Of a stretch of DNA of 64,000 bases, positions 23,082-34,462 are shown one piece after another; the stretch's first letter is position 1; every line of letters begins with the position of its first letter. The notes beneath the pieces were generated by a model. The model saw only the letters and a program-made list of their open reading frames with translations. It was not told the origin of the DNA and did no database searches. This DNA comes from Ziziphus jujuba. Taxonomy: Eukaryota; Streptophyta; Magnoliopsida; Rosales; Rhamnaceae. The translations under genes and the position numbers were made by a program. Location of the stretch: positions 20,586,001-20,650,000 of the forward strand of contig NC_083389.1 in assembly GCF_031755915.1 (NCBI RefSeq), written 5' to 3'.

Positions 23082-23664
23082 AAACCAATTTTGGTGGTCA
23101 CATGCAACTCAATTGACCAGTTTTGATGTAAGGTTTTGAAACGGATGTTAAAAAAAAAAAAAAAAATCAACAGCCCCAAAAAGGCAGATTTATAAAGGTA
23201 CTAATAAGTAATTTTCCATTAATTTAAGTAGCAAATTAGCCCAAAAACAATAGGATTTATATGTGAGAGAGGGAGATTGTCAACAAAATATAAAGAAACT
23301 GTCAACCAAAATTACATAAGTATAATGATTGGAAAAAGTCTCTAATGATAATAAAAGAGTTAAAAAAAAAAAAAACAAAAACTAATTTTGGTGGTCACGT
23401 GCAACTCATTTGACCAGTTTTTGATGTAATCTATTAAACTTTAAATGATTTGGAAGTGTACTTTTTTGAAATGGACTGAAAAAAAAAAAATCAACAGCCC
23501 CAAAAAGACAAATTTATAAGTTATTAATAAGTAATTTCCCCTTAATTTAAGTAGCAAATGAGCCCAAAAATAATAGGATTTACATGTGGAGAGAGGAGAG
23601 TGTCATCAAAATATAAAGAGAGTGTCAACAAAATTTATATAAATATAATGATTGGAAAATTCTC

Positions 23665-23696
<32 letters not shown>

Positions 23697-23700
23697 GGAT
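23082..23700. repeat. ~300-bp tandem duplication specific to copy A
   Basis: 'aattttggtggtcac.tgcaactca.ttgaccag' through 'tgattgga.aa..tctctaat.ataataa' occurs at 23,082-23,361 and 23,378-23,700. Copy B holds it only once (61,175-61,490), so the duplication came after the A/B split. The second unit has gained a (TAA)n run at 23,665-23,694. Confidence 0.85.
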
Positions 23701-23721
23701 TGGTGGAATTAAAATAGGTAC

Positions 23722-23847
23722 CTGGTTTGCTTCAAAACAGTGTCTTATGGTGCCATTAAAATTCTGTTCCAAAATCTCCATGTATTTGTCATCAAGCTGT
23801 ACACCCATAAGATTAGGTGTCTTTAGTGGTTTATTTGCAGTAATAAA
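23722..23847 (-). pseudogene. CNL exon 2, C-terminal part beyond the TRIM
   Basis: Read on the minus strand: TANKPLKTPNLMGVQLDD, then KYMEILEQNFNGTIRHCFEA. The pattern 'TP.L..V.LDD......N.TI...F' is a familiar C-terminal end of this CNL class. The frame joins exactly to the segment on the other side of the TRIM when one target copy is removed. A GTACCT that could be a donor follows at 23,721. Confidence 0.75.
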
Positions 23848-24210
23848 TGTGAGATCCCACATCAGTTGGAAAGGGGAACGGAGCATATTTTAAAAGAGGA
23901 TGTGGATACCTTTCCCTTGCGACGTGTTTTGACAAAACCGTGCGGGCTGGATCCAAAACGGACAATATCGCATGCGGGTGGACTGGGCTGTTACAGATAG
24001 TATCAGAGCCAGTACCCGTATTGGTGTGCCATCGAGGACGCTGGGCTCCAAGGGGAGTGAATTGTGAGATCTCACATCAGTTGAAAAGGGGAACGAAACA
24101 TGCCTTAAAAAAGGATGTGGATATCTTTCCCTTGCGACGTGTTTTGATAAAACCGTGCAGACTGGATCCAAAGCGGACAATATCGCATGCAGGTGGACTA
24201 GGCTATTACA
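23848..24210 (+). mobile_element. TRIM (miniature LTR retrotransposon) in the CNL exon
   Basis: Two 148-bp direct repeats (23,848-23,995 and 24,063-24,210), each TGTGAGATC...TTACA, surround a 67-bp core. The core begins with a primer-binding-like 'agtatcagagcc' (Met-tRNA type) and codes nothing. TAAA flanks both sides. 'tgtgagatc.cacatcagttg.aaaggggaac' is typical of a very widespread plant repeat family. The orientation is opposite to the host gene. The two LTRs differ at roughly 16 sites, all transitions as far as I can read, so it is much older than the Ty3 copy or was heavily methylated. Confidence 0.85.
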
Positions 24211-24712
24211 TAAATGTCTGTAACTTAGGACATTTTCTTATCTGTAAAGTCTCTAGGAATGGGAATTCAAAAGCATAAGGTTGTGAACAGAAACAACAAA
24301 GATTATCCAGATTATCTAATTTAATGGAAACCAGATGGGGAAATGAAACCACATAAGATTCCGCATTAACATTATTGATCTCCTCTTTTGTTTTTGTAAC
24401 AACCTCTTCCATCGATTCACACTTAACAATGTCGAGACTTTCTAGCATCGCGAGGAGTTTGACTATGGAAGCAGTGAATAAATATCTCAAACTTGGACAT
24501 GAATCTAATGATAGAGTTTTGAGATTTTGGAAGCAAACTGTTTTAACCTGTTGTGGACCCTCCTTCCATATGTGCATCAGCTTTGGTAGATGAGATAGTT
24601 TCAAACTTTTCAACTCATTGAGGGCTGGAGCCAATGGGCCTTCCCGATAGTCAAATACCACCTCCAATGAATCACACTGTCTCACCCTTAACCCTTCCAA
24701 GTTCTTCAGCAA
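24211..24712 (-). pseudogene. CNL exon 2, LRR part
   Basis: Following an acceptor 'ttctctag' the frame opens with LLKNLEGLRVRQCDSLEVVF and continues through repeats such as LKSLKLSHLPKLMHIWKEGP, FQNLKTLSLDSCPSLRYLF and LETLQIRKCPKLQTF, then hits the TRIM. The 'NL..L.L..C..L..LF' spacing is that of the extra C-terminal LRR exons of this CNL class. The open frame was about 165 codons before the insertion. Confidence 0.88.
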
Positions 24713-27046
24713 CTAGAGAAACCAAAAAATAAATTAATTATTAATGACGACAAAGATTGTGCCTAAAATGCTACAGATTTAGCTAAAAGTGTTAGCAACA
24801 ACAAAGTATATTAATGTGATTGGTAACTTTGAATTTAAAAGCTTTTTACAAAGATTTCTTTACATGTTTTCCAAAGCTAAAACTGTTTTATTAATAAAAT
24901 TATGAAAAAATATAAATAAACATTAAAAACGTAAAAGATATATTTATCCACCTAAATAAAAAGGGATAAATTTGTTTCAGGCAATGAATAACAAAAACTA
25001 TATAGTTAAAGAAAATAATATTTATATCCATTTTCTTTGTTGTTGTATGGTCTTTTAATTATTTTCTTTCCTAAAAAACTATTTTAGAATTTTTAAATAC
25101 TAAAAAAGAAAATTGAGAAAATAATTTTTCTCAAAAAAATATTAACTATTAATGACAATAAATATTGTGCTTCAAAATGCTACAGTTTTCTAAAAAGTAT
25201 TAGCAATATAAAGTATACTAACATGACTAATAATCTCGTAATTAAAAGTTTTTCATAAAGATTAATTTAATTTACATGTTTTTAAAGCTAAAATTGTTTT
25301 TAAACTAATTAATGGCCAATGTTATTGCCACGGTGCAAAAACCTTTTTCCACGGGATTTTAATGCACCTTCTTTATCTATTCCAGTTTTATCTTCATTCA
25401 TGCTTGCAAAGTTTTAATAATTTATTTTCCACATTTGTAATGACTTTTTTCCTCTCAAATTTTGTTGAAATTGTAAATATTACACATTTTTAATTTCTTA
25501 TTTCTCTTAGTTATTTTTTTAAAAATTAAAAATAATAATATTTGTAAAATAATTTTAACATTTTACACGCGTATGTAAGTTTTAAAATAATTTGCATGCA
25601 TTCTTTCACTTTTCTTTCAATTTTTTTTTTTTAATAACGAATGGATTTTTTTAAAATTTTTTTTAGTGTAAATATTTATATATTTGGAAGTTTAGAATTT
25701 TACATGCTATTAAAGATTTGCATGTATCTTAATCTATTCTAATAAAATAAGGAAATCATACTAGAAAAAGAAAACAACATTTACTATTTTTTTAATAAAG
25801 ATTTACGCATATGCTAATCTCTTCGAATAAAATAAGGAAATCATGCTGGAAAAAGAAAAACTATTTACTATTTCTTAATAAAGATTTACATGCTATATTA
25901 ATCTATTCTAATAAAATAAGGAAATCATGAGAGAAAAGGAAAACAATATTTACTAATTTTTATTTGAACTGAATGAGAAAATAAAGGGAAAAGAAAATTT
26001 CATTAAGGACAAAATAGGAATTGCAAAAGATGGAGCATTAAATATCATGGAAACAGGCTTTTGTACCATGGCAAAAACAATGCCTTTAATTAATATCGTA
26101 ATAAAACATGATTTAGCTATATCAATTATTTTTGTAGCTCAAAAATCTTTTCCAAAATGTCATAGTTTATTTATTTTATTATTATTTTCTACAGTAGTAA
26201 AAGACCAAGGGCCCAACTTAAAATCTATATATTTTCCATTAGCATATGGATATTTAAATATAGTTGACAATGTCACCTACTAAAGAATCAAATAAATTCT
26301 AGAAAGATATAAACAAATTTTTTTGATGTCCTTTTTAAACTACTAAATTTTCATTTGAACATCTAATCATAAAACCAACTGTAAGAATTTATGGGAAACA
26401 AAAACTTAGTAACCATTAAATATGAATATGGGTTTCCTGAATTACAGAGGTTAATCAATTTTGGTGTTAGAACTTTCTTTTGTCTTATTATTTTTGGTTC
26501 TCAAATGCGATGGAATAGTACACCGTTAATTCTTACTTGGTTTCTTGTTTGTTTTGCTAATAAAAATGATATATACTTGTCATATTCGACCTGCACTAGG
26601 GATAGGGTTGGTCAATTTACAGAGCTAAAATTAAATTTTAAATTGTTTAGACACCAAATGTAATAAATTTTAAAATTTATTGTTTATTAAAAAATGAAAA
26701 TATCTAAATAAATATTAAGAAGCAAAAGAAATATTTAACCACCTTTATAAAAAGGATAAAATATATTTCAAGCAATGAATATAGCAATTAAAAAAATAAT
26801 ATTTATATCCATTTTCTTTATTGTTTCATAGTCTTTTAATTGTTTTTCTTTCCTTAATAACTCTTTTAGAATTTTAAATATTGAAAAAAAAATTGAGAAA
26901 TTAATTTTTTTAAAAATAAGAATTTGATAATTTTATATGCATATGAAAGTAAATTTTATTTTTAATATTTAATTTATAGAGCAGTTAAAAATATTATTAA
27001 ATATTGTATTCCGTAGAATTATACACTGAGAGAGAGAACATTGTAC
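24713..27046 (-). other. CNL intron with internal duplications
   Basis: No coding sequence was recognised. It contains three related blocks: 24,737-25,130, 25,140-25,320 and 26,680-26,930. They share motifs such as 'ttaatgac.a.aaagattgtgc', 'aatgctacag', 'atttatatccattttcttt' and 'tggtcttttaatt.ttttctttcct'. A three-unit tandem repeat lies at 25,716-25,960. Short plus-strand ORFs at 26,047-26,283 and 26,391-26,663 match nothing I recognise and are probably chance. Confidence 0.65.
25716..25965. repeat. Three tandem ~85-bp units
   Basis: Units centred on 'ctaataaaataaggaaatcat' and 'gaaaaagaaaa.aa.atttacta' start at about 25,716, 25,800 and 25,882, with moderate differences between units. Confidence 0.8.
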
Positions 27047-29083
27047 CTCTTCCGAATTATATGCATGAAGATCAGTCCGATTATTATTTGATGTGAATTT
27101 CACCAGGTACTCCATAACGTTGCACTTGAATACATCAAGGGTTCTTAGCCACGGGAAACCATCTTGCTCCTCCTCATCAAAATGGGGAAACAAATTCTTC
27201 AAATCATACACCTTCTCTAATGTCAAAGCTTCACATATCTTGACTGTTGGATAAATCCCACTCTGTTTTATAGAATCAGCACTAACTCCGCGTAGCTGCA
27301 AACACTTTTTAAATAAATAATCGTCTTCATCTGTATATGCTGTGCCCACATTAATTAAAAATCTTGTCAAATTCTTTGAAGGAAAATTCCTTGGAACAAA
27401 CTCCATGTTTGGTATCTGAACATTTAAAACTTTCAAATCTCGATCAAGCAGAGGAGTTATCTCATCAAGACTTGCGGAGGTTTTCTCTTCATTTCCTTCC
27501 AGAGAATTCCAATTGTCGAAGCAAAAAATCTTTAACTCTTCCAATGTGGTTAATCTCGAGAGTACACCAGGTGGAATTCTATTAAGCCCTTTGCATTTTG
27601 TCATATCCAACACCTTTAGATGTTGAAGATTTCCTATCTCCTTTGGCAACTCTTGTATTTCAGAACCAATCAAGCTGAGGATTTCTAGCATTTCCAATCC
27701 TCCAATTCTTGAAATATCTCCTAGAACACAATACTCCAAATGCAAGGTCCGGAGGTTTTGTAGCATTTGCAATGGTGCTGGAAGTGATTGAACGTAAATA
27801 CAATGAAAAGCCAAAACCTTGATTTCTTTAATCCCTTCGAAAAAATTCTCACTCAGTTCCAATTTATGCACATGATCTTCTAGCATAAAGGGATATTTTA
27901 CAGTTGTCGAGGACAAACTTACAAGCTCGAGATTGGGGCATGCCAAACTATCAGGATGCTTCTTGATTCTCTTATTAAATACAAGTGAGATTGCAGTGCA
28001 ATCTTCCATTTCACTTGAATCTATCTCTGGCCACACTTCCATTTCATTATCACATTTAAATATGAAGCCACCGTGCTCCTTTCTTGATGCGATTGATATG
28101 GCCTCATCACGAACAATACCATCCATTCTAACACACTCTTTCTCATTGCCATCCATCAGCAGAGAACATCTTTTTAAATTCCCAACCAAAGTATGAACTC
28201 TGTTTCTTGTCAGTTCCATTGTACCAGTTTCTTCAAACAACCTTAGTGCTTTCCCATATCGAACCAAAGTTTCAATACCAATGTCATAGTCTTCTGGAAA
28301 TAAACAACATAACAAAAAGCATGATTTGGCTTGTTCGCTTGTTAAAGAGTCGTAACGCAATTTGATACGGGAATAGACCTCTACATCTGTTTTCAACTTG
28401 CTATCTGGTATTGATTTTTCAAGCATGTGAAGTGCATCCTTCCAAGCATATTTGTCTCTGTTTTCGAGCGCTCTTCCAACAGTGATGATCGCAACAGGTA
28501 AGCCTTTGCATTCTTTTGCAACCTTTTTTGCTACATCGTATGGATCATGAGTACGATCGGAAAGTCCTGCCACCTCTTCGAAAAGATTCCAGGCTTCGTC
28601 GTCAGATAAGACTTCCATGGCAAAAATCTTTTGACTTTTCATTCTCTCGCAAACATCTTTATCTCGTGATGTCAATAGAATTTTACATCCATCGGGGATG
28701 CCTACGGACTCCAAATCAAGTTCCTTCCATAAGTCATCCAGTATAAGAAGGATGTTTTCTGTGTTTTCCAATTTTTGACGCAATTTTTCTGCTCTTCCTT
28801 CCTCGCTCTTCTGATCAAACTTCAAACCCAAGAAATATGCAATTGTGTCTTGGATTCGACCAACGTTTGGATTTTGGGACACCATTACCATAACAACCTC
28901 ACGAAAAAGTTTCTCATCTTTTGCTCTTTTAGCAACTTCTTTGGCCATGGCTGTTTTCCCGATCCCGCCCATCCCGCATATCGCAGTCACGCTCACCTTC
29001 TCATTTCGTAGAGCCTCCATAACTTGATTTAAGATTTTCTTTCTCGAGTTGAAGTCTTTCATGGATGATGAAGAAAAGTGCAT
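27047..29083 (-). pseudogene. CNL exon 1, NB-ARC and LRR part
   Basis: Open for 704 codons from an internal Met at 29,083. P-loop GMGGIGKTA (Lys at 28,957), kinase-2 ILLILDDLW, RNBS-B KILLTSRD, GLPL as CKGLPVAII, and RNBS-D CFLLCCLFPED are all present in order. The MHD position reads M-D-G (28,126-28,118), not M-H-D. LRRs follow (for example MLQNLRTLHLEYC, LEILSLIGSEIQELPKEIGN). The exon ends at GAAGAG before GTACAATG. The conserved ATP-binding residues look complete, so the lesions are the upstream frameshift, the MHD change and the loss of exon 2 integrity. Confidence 0.92.
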
Positions 29084-29532
29084 TCCGGTTGGAGGTGCAG
29101 GGTAGGATATTCTATCGAACTTTCCTTCTTGTTGGAGCTTCAGAACACCCTCTGCGTACTTCTTGGCTTCCTACCCAAAGAATGTTGCAACTTCAAGTTT
29201 GGGCACCATCCATGGAAGCACATTTTGTCTGCTGTTGCATCTTCTTTCAAGAACTTCTCCAGCTCGTTTGTGATCTTGTCCACATCTGAAACCCACCTCT
29301 TAACTTCAGCTCCGATGACTTCTGAATTTCTAATTGCCGCATCGATCAACCTTTGTACATCATCTCGCCTGTTCTTCAGTTTATCAATTTCATCTTCAAG
29401 AGCCTTAATGTTGACTTTATAGTGAAATAAGTATCCAAGCTGTCTTCCAGTGGGCTCCACCAACATTTCTCCAATTTCTTCCAGTGGGCTCCACCAACTA
29501 CTACGAAAAATAGAAAAATTGTTTGGTAACAA
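29084..29532 (-). pseudogene. CNL exon 1, coiled-coil part with frameshift
   Basis: The frame reads LVEPTGRQLGYLFHYKVNI, a long heptad-rich region (ALEDEIDKLKNRRDDVQRLI) and CFHGWCPNLK, all typical of this CNL class. It then shifts: one G is missing from 'aggaa(g)gccaagaag' near 29,166, so the frame runs to a TGA at about 29,140. The real continuation (KLQQEGKFDRISYPAPPTG) lies in the other frame and leads into NB-ARC. The usual N-terminal MEIV-type start is not found. Instead, a 20-bp direct repeat (ttccagtgggctccaccaac on the plus strand) spaced 34 bp suggests a rearrangement at 29,446-29,500. Confidence 0.88.
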
Positions 29533-31089
29533 TTATTTATTAATATTTTTATAAAAGATGAAAGAACTATCATAGAATTGAGAGGAAATGAGGAAAGGAG
29601 AGATAGGAGAGGGGATATTTTTTATAATTAAATAAAAAACGATTAAAATAGTTTCCAATAACAATCAATAAGTCCTTGAAGTAATTTCTGAAGACTAGCA
29701 ATTAAAAAATAAAAATAAATAAAGACCAGTAACAAATGTGTTACCAAATGCATATTTAATGTTGTTTGTCGTAGCATAAACCAAAACTAAAAAAACAATA
29801 TCAAAATTGAGCCTTTAATATTATAAAAAACCATATGTACAATTGAATTGAAAAGATATATCTCACTAAACTATTATAGTTAAGCACAATATAATGTCAT
29901 GAGTAAATATCTCATCCTAGCATTCAAATCATGGACCATGCTTGGGACATGAGATCCTTGGGCCAATATCAAAATTTGTGAACCCCACACATGGAGTGGT
30001 CCTAAGAAATGTAGATTAAAGATTGAGACTCCATAACCAAAGGCCACGACTGGATCCTAAACCCTGAAACCTTGTAATGGGATTGCAATTGAGATCTAAG
30101 ACCCCTATACGACTGGATCGTGACCATAGGAAACTTAGAACTAAAACTAAGGTACATTAGACTAGGAAATTTAAGCGGCTCAAGATCCTTTGATTATGAT
30201 TGAAATTTTGGAAACTTCAAACCTATATCGAGATCGGGGAATAAGATTTGGTTTGATATTGCTGTAAATTAAGCAACAATCAATTTTTTAATCAATTTGA
30301 TAAGTGTTTGGTAAACTATTGTTACAAAACTACTCATAGTAACAAAATTATAATTTTGGCATTTGCTAAATAACATGCTTGATAATTGTAATTGTATATA
30401 ATCATCAAAACAGAGATGAATTATTATTGTTCATATATATATATATATATATATATTATTTTTGCTAATTGATGTTTTCACTACACATAAAATAATCTAA
30501 CGTATGTATATATTCTCTTTTATCATCCCAAAAAAACATATATACATATATATCATTGAAGAAACCAAGAAAACATAAACAAACCTAACTTTAAATAAGA
30601 AAAATGACTATAAAAAAAATAAAAAATAAAAAATCATAAAGTTACATGGTAACAGGGAATTATATATCTTATTAGTTGAAGGTTAATTTATAATTTTTAA
30701 TATTAAAATTCTAATTATACTAGAAGTAGAATTTGAGAAGTAGCTTATTACATTCCAACTTTATAAATTTCCACAACATTTTATTTGAGAAAAAATATTC
30801 CATAATCCATTTTAGCAGGTCTAAAAGGAAACTACGAACATAGCCTAAGTTCCAATTCCTCCAACTGGGGTTTCGGAATCTTTTACCAAGATGTGTATCT
30901 GAAACCTTATGTTAAAACTAGAACTAAGACTAAGACTAGCAACAAAGACCATCGAAACAAGACTTCAATCCCCACAACAAAATCCAGGACTTGAACTCCC
31001 CAATTTGGATCATGGGTTTAATTGTCACATAAAATTATTTGGTAACTCTTAAATGTCTAGCTATTTTTATATACATTACAAGTAAAACA
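29533..31089. other. Intergenic DNA between the CNL and the copia relic
   Basis: AT-rich, with a (TA)n at 30,436-30,457 and patches of more even composition (29,930-30,240 and 30,820-31,020) that look like old repeats but match no family I recognise. No gene was seen. Confidence 0.4.
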
Positions 31090-34000
31090 ACATAGAAGAA
31101 TTGTGTATGCAGTTGATGAATCTTCCACTGAGCTATAGCATATGAGACTTGAACATCTAAGTGAAAATGGGATGCATATATTATCTAAGAAGCATAAAGT
31201 TCAAGTTCTTGCTTTGAAGAATATATGCACACACAATTGGTAAATAACATAGTGTTGCATTTAAAACTTTTTCTCCTTTTAGAAAATCCAGTATTTTGGA
31301 TTTGATGCATGCTAATTTCTATTGGATAGATGCCAAAATTTTAAGCGGTGCTAACTTCTATGTTACATTTATTGATGACTACTCAAGGAAAATTTGGAGC
31401 TTTGCATTGAAGGCTAAAAGTTAAGAGCTCGATACCGTTTCATGCTACTGTTGAAAGAGAAACTGGAAGGAAATTAAGATGTATTCGTGCATATGATGGT
31501 GGCTAATATAGAGCCCATTTGAAGAATATTGTAAAGTAAATGGAATCAAATTGGAAAAATTTGTGCGAACAACACAATAAGATAATGAGTTTGAATAGAG
31601 AATGAATCACACTATTAATGATAGGATTAGGTGTACGCTCTCTCATGCAAAACTGCCTAAGTCCTTTTGAGGTGAGCTACAAAAACAACGACAGAACTTA
31701 TTAATAAATCACCTTCAATTCCTTTGGACAGTGATGTACCAAAAAAAGGTTTGGATAGGAAGTTATGTTTCGTATGACTAATTGACTGTAGGGCATTTGT
31801 TCATATGTGCCCAAAGATAGTCGAACGGAGCTCGACAGTAGAGGTAAACAGTGCATTTTCATCAGCATATGGCCATGAATAGATTTTGGGATCCCATTTA
31901 CATAAAACTCATTAAAAACAAGGATTTTGTAATATTTTGAGATTAGATCATTGAAGACTTTGAGAAGAGTGGAAAACCAAAGTCTACCTATCAAGAAATA
32001 TTTGTTCCAACTTATCCATCTATGAGACATGATAATGATAGGGCAGATGTTCAAAAGGATGACAATGCCAATATAGATGATAATCTTATCAATGATGTGC
32101 CTACAAATGTAGCAGGATGAAGTAAACCTTCCAGACTCACCAGCTGGACATCAATTTAGAAGATTTACAAGGGCAAAACAACCTCTAGCTTATATCCACC
32201 TCATGAGTATGCAATGGTCACTAATGGGGAAGGCCCAGAGAGCTATGAAGAAGCTGTGAAACTGAGAAGAGATGTTAATGGATAGATGCTATACAAAAAA
32301 ACATGAAACCCATGCATGAGAATCACATGTAAAATTTGGTAAATTACCAAATGATGAAAGGTCTTTGAAGAACAAATGGGTTTTCAAGTTGAAGACTCAA
32401 AAGAATTGCTCACAACCAAGGTACAAGGCAAGACTGGTTTTGAAAGGGTTTAACCAGAAAAAAGGAATATATTGGAAGAAATTTTTTCACCTATTATGAA
32501 AATTTCTTCTATTAGAGTGCTGTTGGGTTTAGCTACTAGTTAGATTTTGGAGATTGAACAACTTGATGTGAAAACTGTCCTTCTCCACAGGAATTTGATG
32601 GAACAGTTTTATTAGAGCAACTTGAAGAATTCAAGGTAGGGTAAAAAAAAGATTGTACAGGCTCAAATAAGCACCAAGAAAGTGATATAGAAAATTTGAC
32701 TCCTTTATAGAACTATTACGAGTATAGTAAGACTACTTTTGATGCCTTTGTATTTATGAAGAAATTTTCTAAAGATGACTTTATTATTCTTTTGCTTTAT
32801 GCTCATGATATGCTAATTGTGGTTCATGGTGAAAGTAAGATGAAAAAGTTGAAAAAGGGAACTCATAAGTCATTTGACATGAAACATTTGGGATTAATGA
32901 AACAGATCCTTGGCATGAAGATCACTCGTGATAGGAAGAACATAAAACATAGTTATCTCAAGAGAGGTATATTGAGAAAGTTTAGGAGAGATTCAATATG
33001 AGTGAGGTAAAATCAGTTATATCTCCACTTGTATGTCATTTCAAGCTTAGCCTAAAACAATGTCTTATAAGTGAGAAAGACAAGAAACTGATGAAGAAGG
33101 TGCCTTATGCACCAGCAGTTGGTAATTTGATATATGTTATGTTGGTCATGCACAAGACACGGTGTCACTTGTACAATTGGTGTAGTCGGTTGATTCCTTT
33201 CAAAAATAGGCAAAGATCATTGGGAAGCTATAAAATAGATTTTTAGGTATCTCAGAGATATTTATAGAGCCTATCTATATTTTGGAGATGAAAAGCATAT
33301 GTTGGATGGATACATAGAGGCAAAGATGGCTTGTGATATTGATTTTATGAAGTCTACATTAGTGTATCTGATTACTTATGCAAGGAGTGTTGTATCGTCG
33401 TAATCAAGATTGCAGAAATGTGTTGCTTTATCTACTATTGAAGCTAAGTATATTTCAATTATTGAGGGTTCCAAGGAAGTCTTATTGATGAATAAGTTCG
33501 TAAAATAATTAGGCTAGAAGTAGGAAAAGTTTGTTCTCTACTATGATAGTTAAAATGTTATCCATATTAGTAAGAACCCCTCTTTCCACTCTTAGTGAAA
33601 ACATAACGATGGAAGGTATCACTAGATTAAGGATGTAATGGAGATAAAGTTATTGCAACTGGAGAATATCTATATCGATGACAATGCCTTGTATATGATG
33701 ACTAAAGGTTTACCAAGATAATCTTGAGATTTGTAAACAAGTTGTAGATTTAGAAAGCCCTCATCCATGTGAGTCGTGAGGGAGAGTTTGTTGAGTGAGG
33801 TGTACCTCCCCACATGGAGAGAAGATGACCCACATGTTTCATGGGGTCTTCAATGGTTCAATGTGGAGGACTTGGAAGGATGTCAAAGCCCACCATTTCT
33901 TATGAATAGGATTGATTTGTGAAGTGGAGACAAACTAAGCAAGAAAGTGAATAGTCCAAGTGAAAAAGCTACCTAAAGCTTTGGTAGAGGAGGGGAAAAA

Positions 34001-34393
34001 ACAAAAAAAAGATTTTCGAGAATAGTAACTTCCTTTAGTCCAATAGTCATCATACACTATTGGATCTTTTTCAAATATTTTTTTGGGAGTAAAGGCCATG
34101 ATCCTTACAGTCTGATTGTTGTTTCCTCTTCCTAGAACATACCATTTGTGTGATATTAAAACTTATTAGTTTGATTAATGCATGTTATACCCCCTTATTT
34201 TATTGATAGTGGATGAGTTTGGACTTCCCTTTGTTTTAAAGGTTTCCATATAAAATCTTGGTGCTATTTTTGTTTATTTTTATTTATTGTTGTTTTATCA
34301 ATTTGGTTTGTTGGGGGCTTGCCTATTTAATTGCACAAAGAGAAAAAATATATTCCCACTGTGTTATTCTTGTTTGTGTGATTTTTCCCAACA
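31090..34393 (+). mobile_element. Decayed Ty1/copia retrotransposon, 5'-truncated
   Basis: Fragments occur in the copia order. GAG-pre-integrase: MRLEHLSENGMHIL-like near 31,145. Integrase: NFYVTFIDDYSRKIWSFALK near 31,350. RT: KWVFKLKT near 32,375, RYKARLVLKGFNQKKGI and IEQLDVKTVLLH, then FIILLLYAHDMLIV where YVDDMLIV is expected (32,780-32,822). RNase H: near 33,400. It has many stops and frame changes. Integrase before RT is the Ty1/copia order. No 5' LTR was found; a candidate 3' LTR is at 33,789-34,393. Confidence 0.85.
33789..34393 (+). repeat. Candidate 3' LTR of the copia relic
   Basis: It starts TGTTGAGTGAGG after a purine-rich 'gtgagggagag' and ends GATTTTTCCCAACA, giving near-matched TGTTG(A/G)G...CCCAACA ends about 605 bp apart. 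The position directly behind RNase H supports it. No second copy is in the window to prove it. Confidence 0.65.
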
Positions 34394-34419
34394 ATATGGT
34401 TAATCTACCACGCTGTTAA

Positions 34420-34462
<43 letters not shown>

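Larger units (their letters stand above)
17489..23715. repeat. Copy A of a ~6-kb duplicated noncoding segment
   Basis: Starting 'gcaggccatcaaaatattt.gtt', this stretch aligns collinearly with copy B (49,622-51,476 plus 57,000-61,510), and its first part with copy C (61,620-64,000). Anchors shared in order include 'ctatgagtaa.ag.ataaatgctgcat', 'ggtgtaggtgtga.gggtttgcatttta', 'gaaattgatgaagcaataaagagttt', 'ctagttcctaaactagacaa', 'gcataattatgctatt' and 'cccaaaaggcagattta'. Divergence looks moderate (many scattered substitutions). No gene was seen in it; ORFs are short and low-complexity. It ends exactly where the resistance-type pseudogene's last exon begins (near 23,715). Confidence 0.85.
23722..29532 (-). 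pseudogene. CC-NB-ARC-LRR (CNL) resistance-type pseudogene, whole locus
   Basis: Two exons on the minus strand: exon 1 29,532-27,047 (CC, NB-ARC, first LRRs) and exon 2 24,712-23,722 (further LRRs), separated by a 2.3-kb intron with GT (after 27,047) and AG (before 24,712). CNL proteins are cytosolic ATP-binding switches that detect pathogen effectors. Here a 1-bp deletion near 29,166 separates CC from NB-ARC, the N-terminal methionine region is rearranged, and a TRIM element interrupts exon 2. The NB-ARC to LRR frame is otherwise open for 704 codons, so decay is recent or the NB part may still be transcribed. Similar genes usually occur in clusters; no second copy is in the window. Confidence 0.9.

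Noticed and set aside
23890..24278. ORFs of 96 and 112 codons around 24 kb
   Set aside because: They cover the two repeats of the TRIM element and are its non-coding sequence read by chance; the internal peptide repeats mirror the two LTRs.
26047..26283. 78-codon plus-strand ORF in the CNL intron
   Set aside because: AT-rich, no recognisable motif, no codon bias or splice context; probably chance. The same holds for 26,391-26,663.
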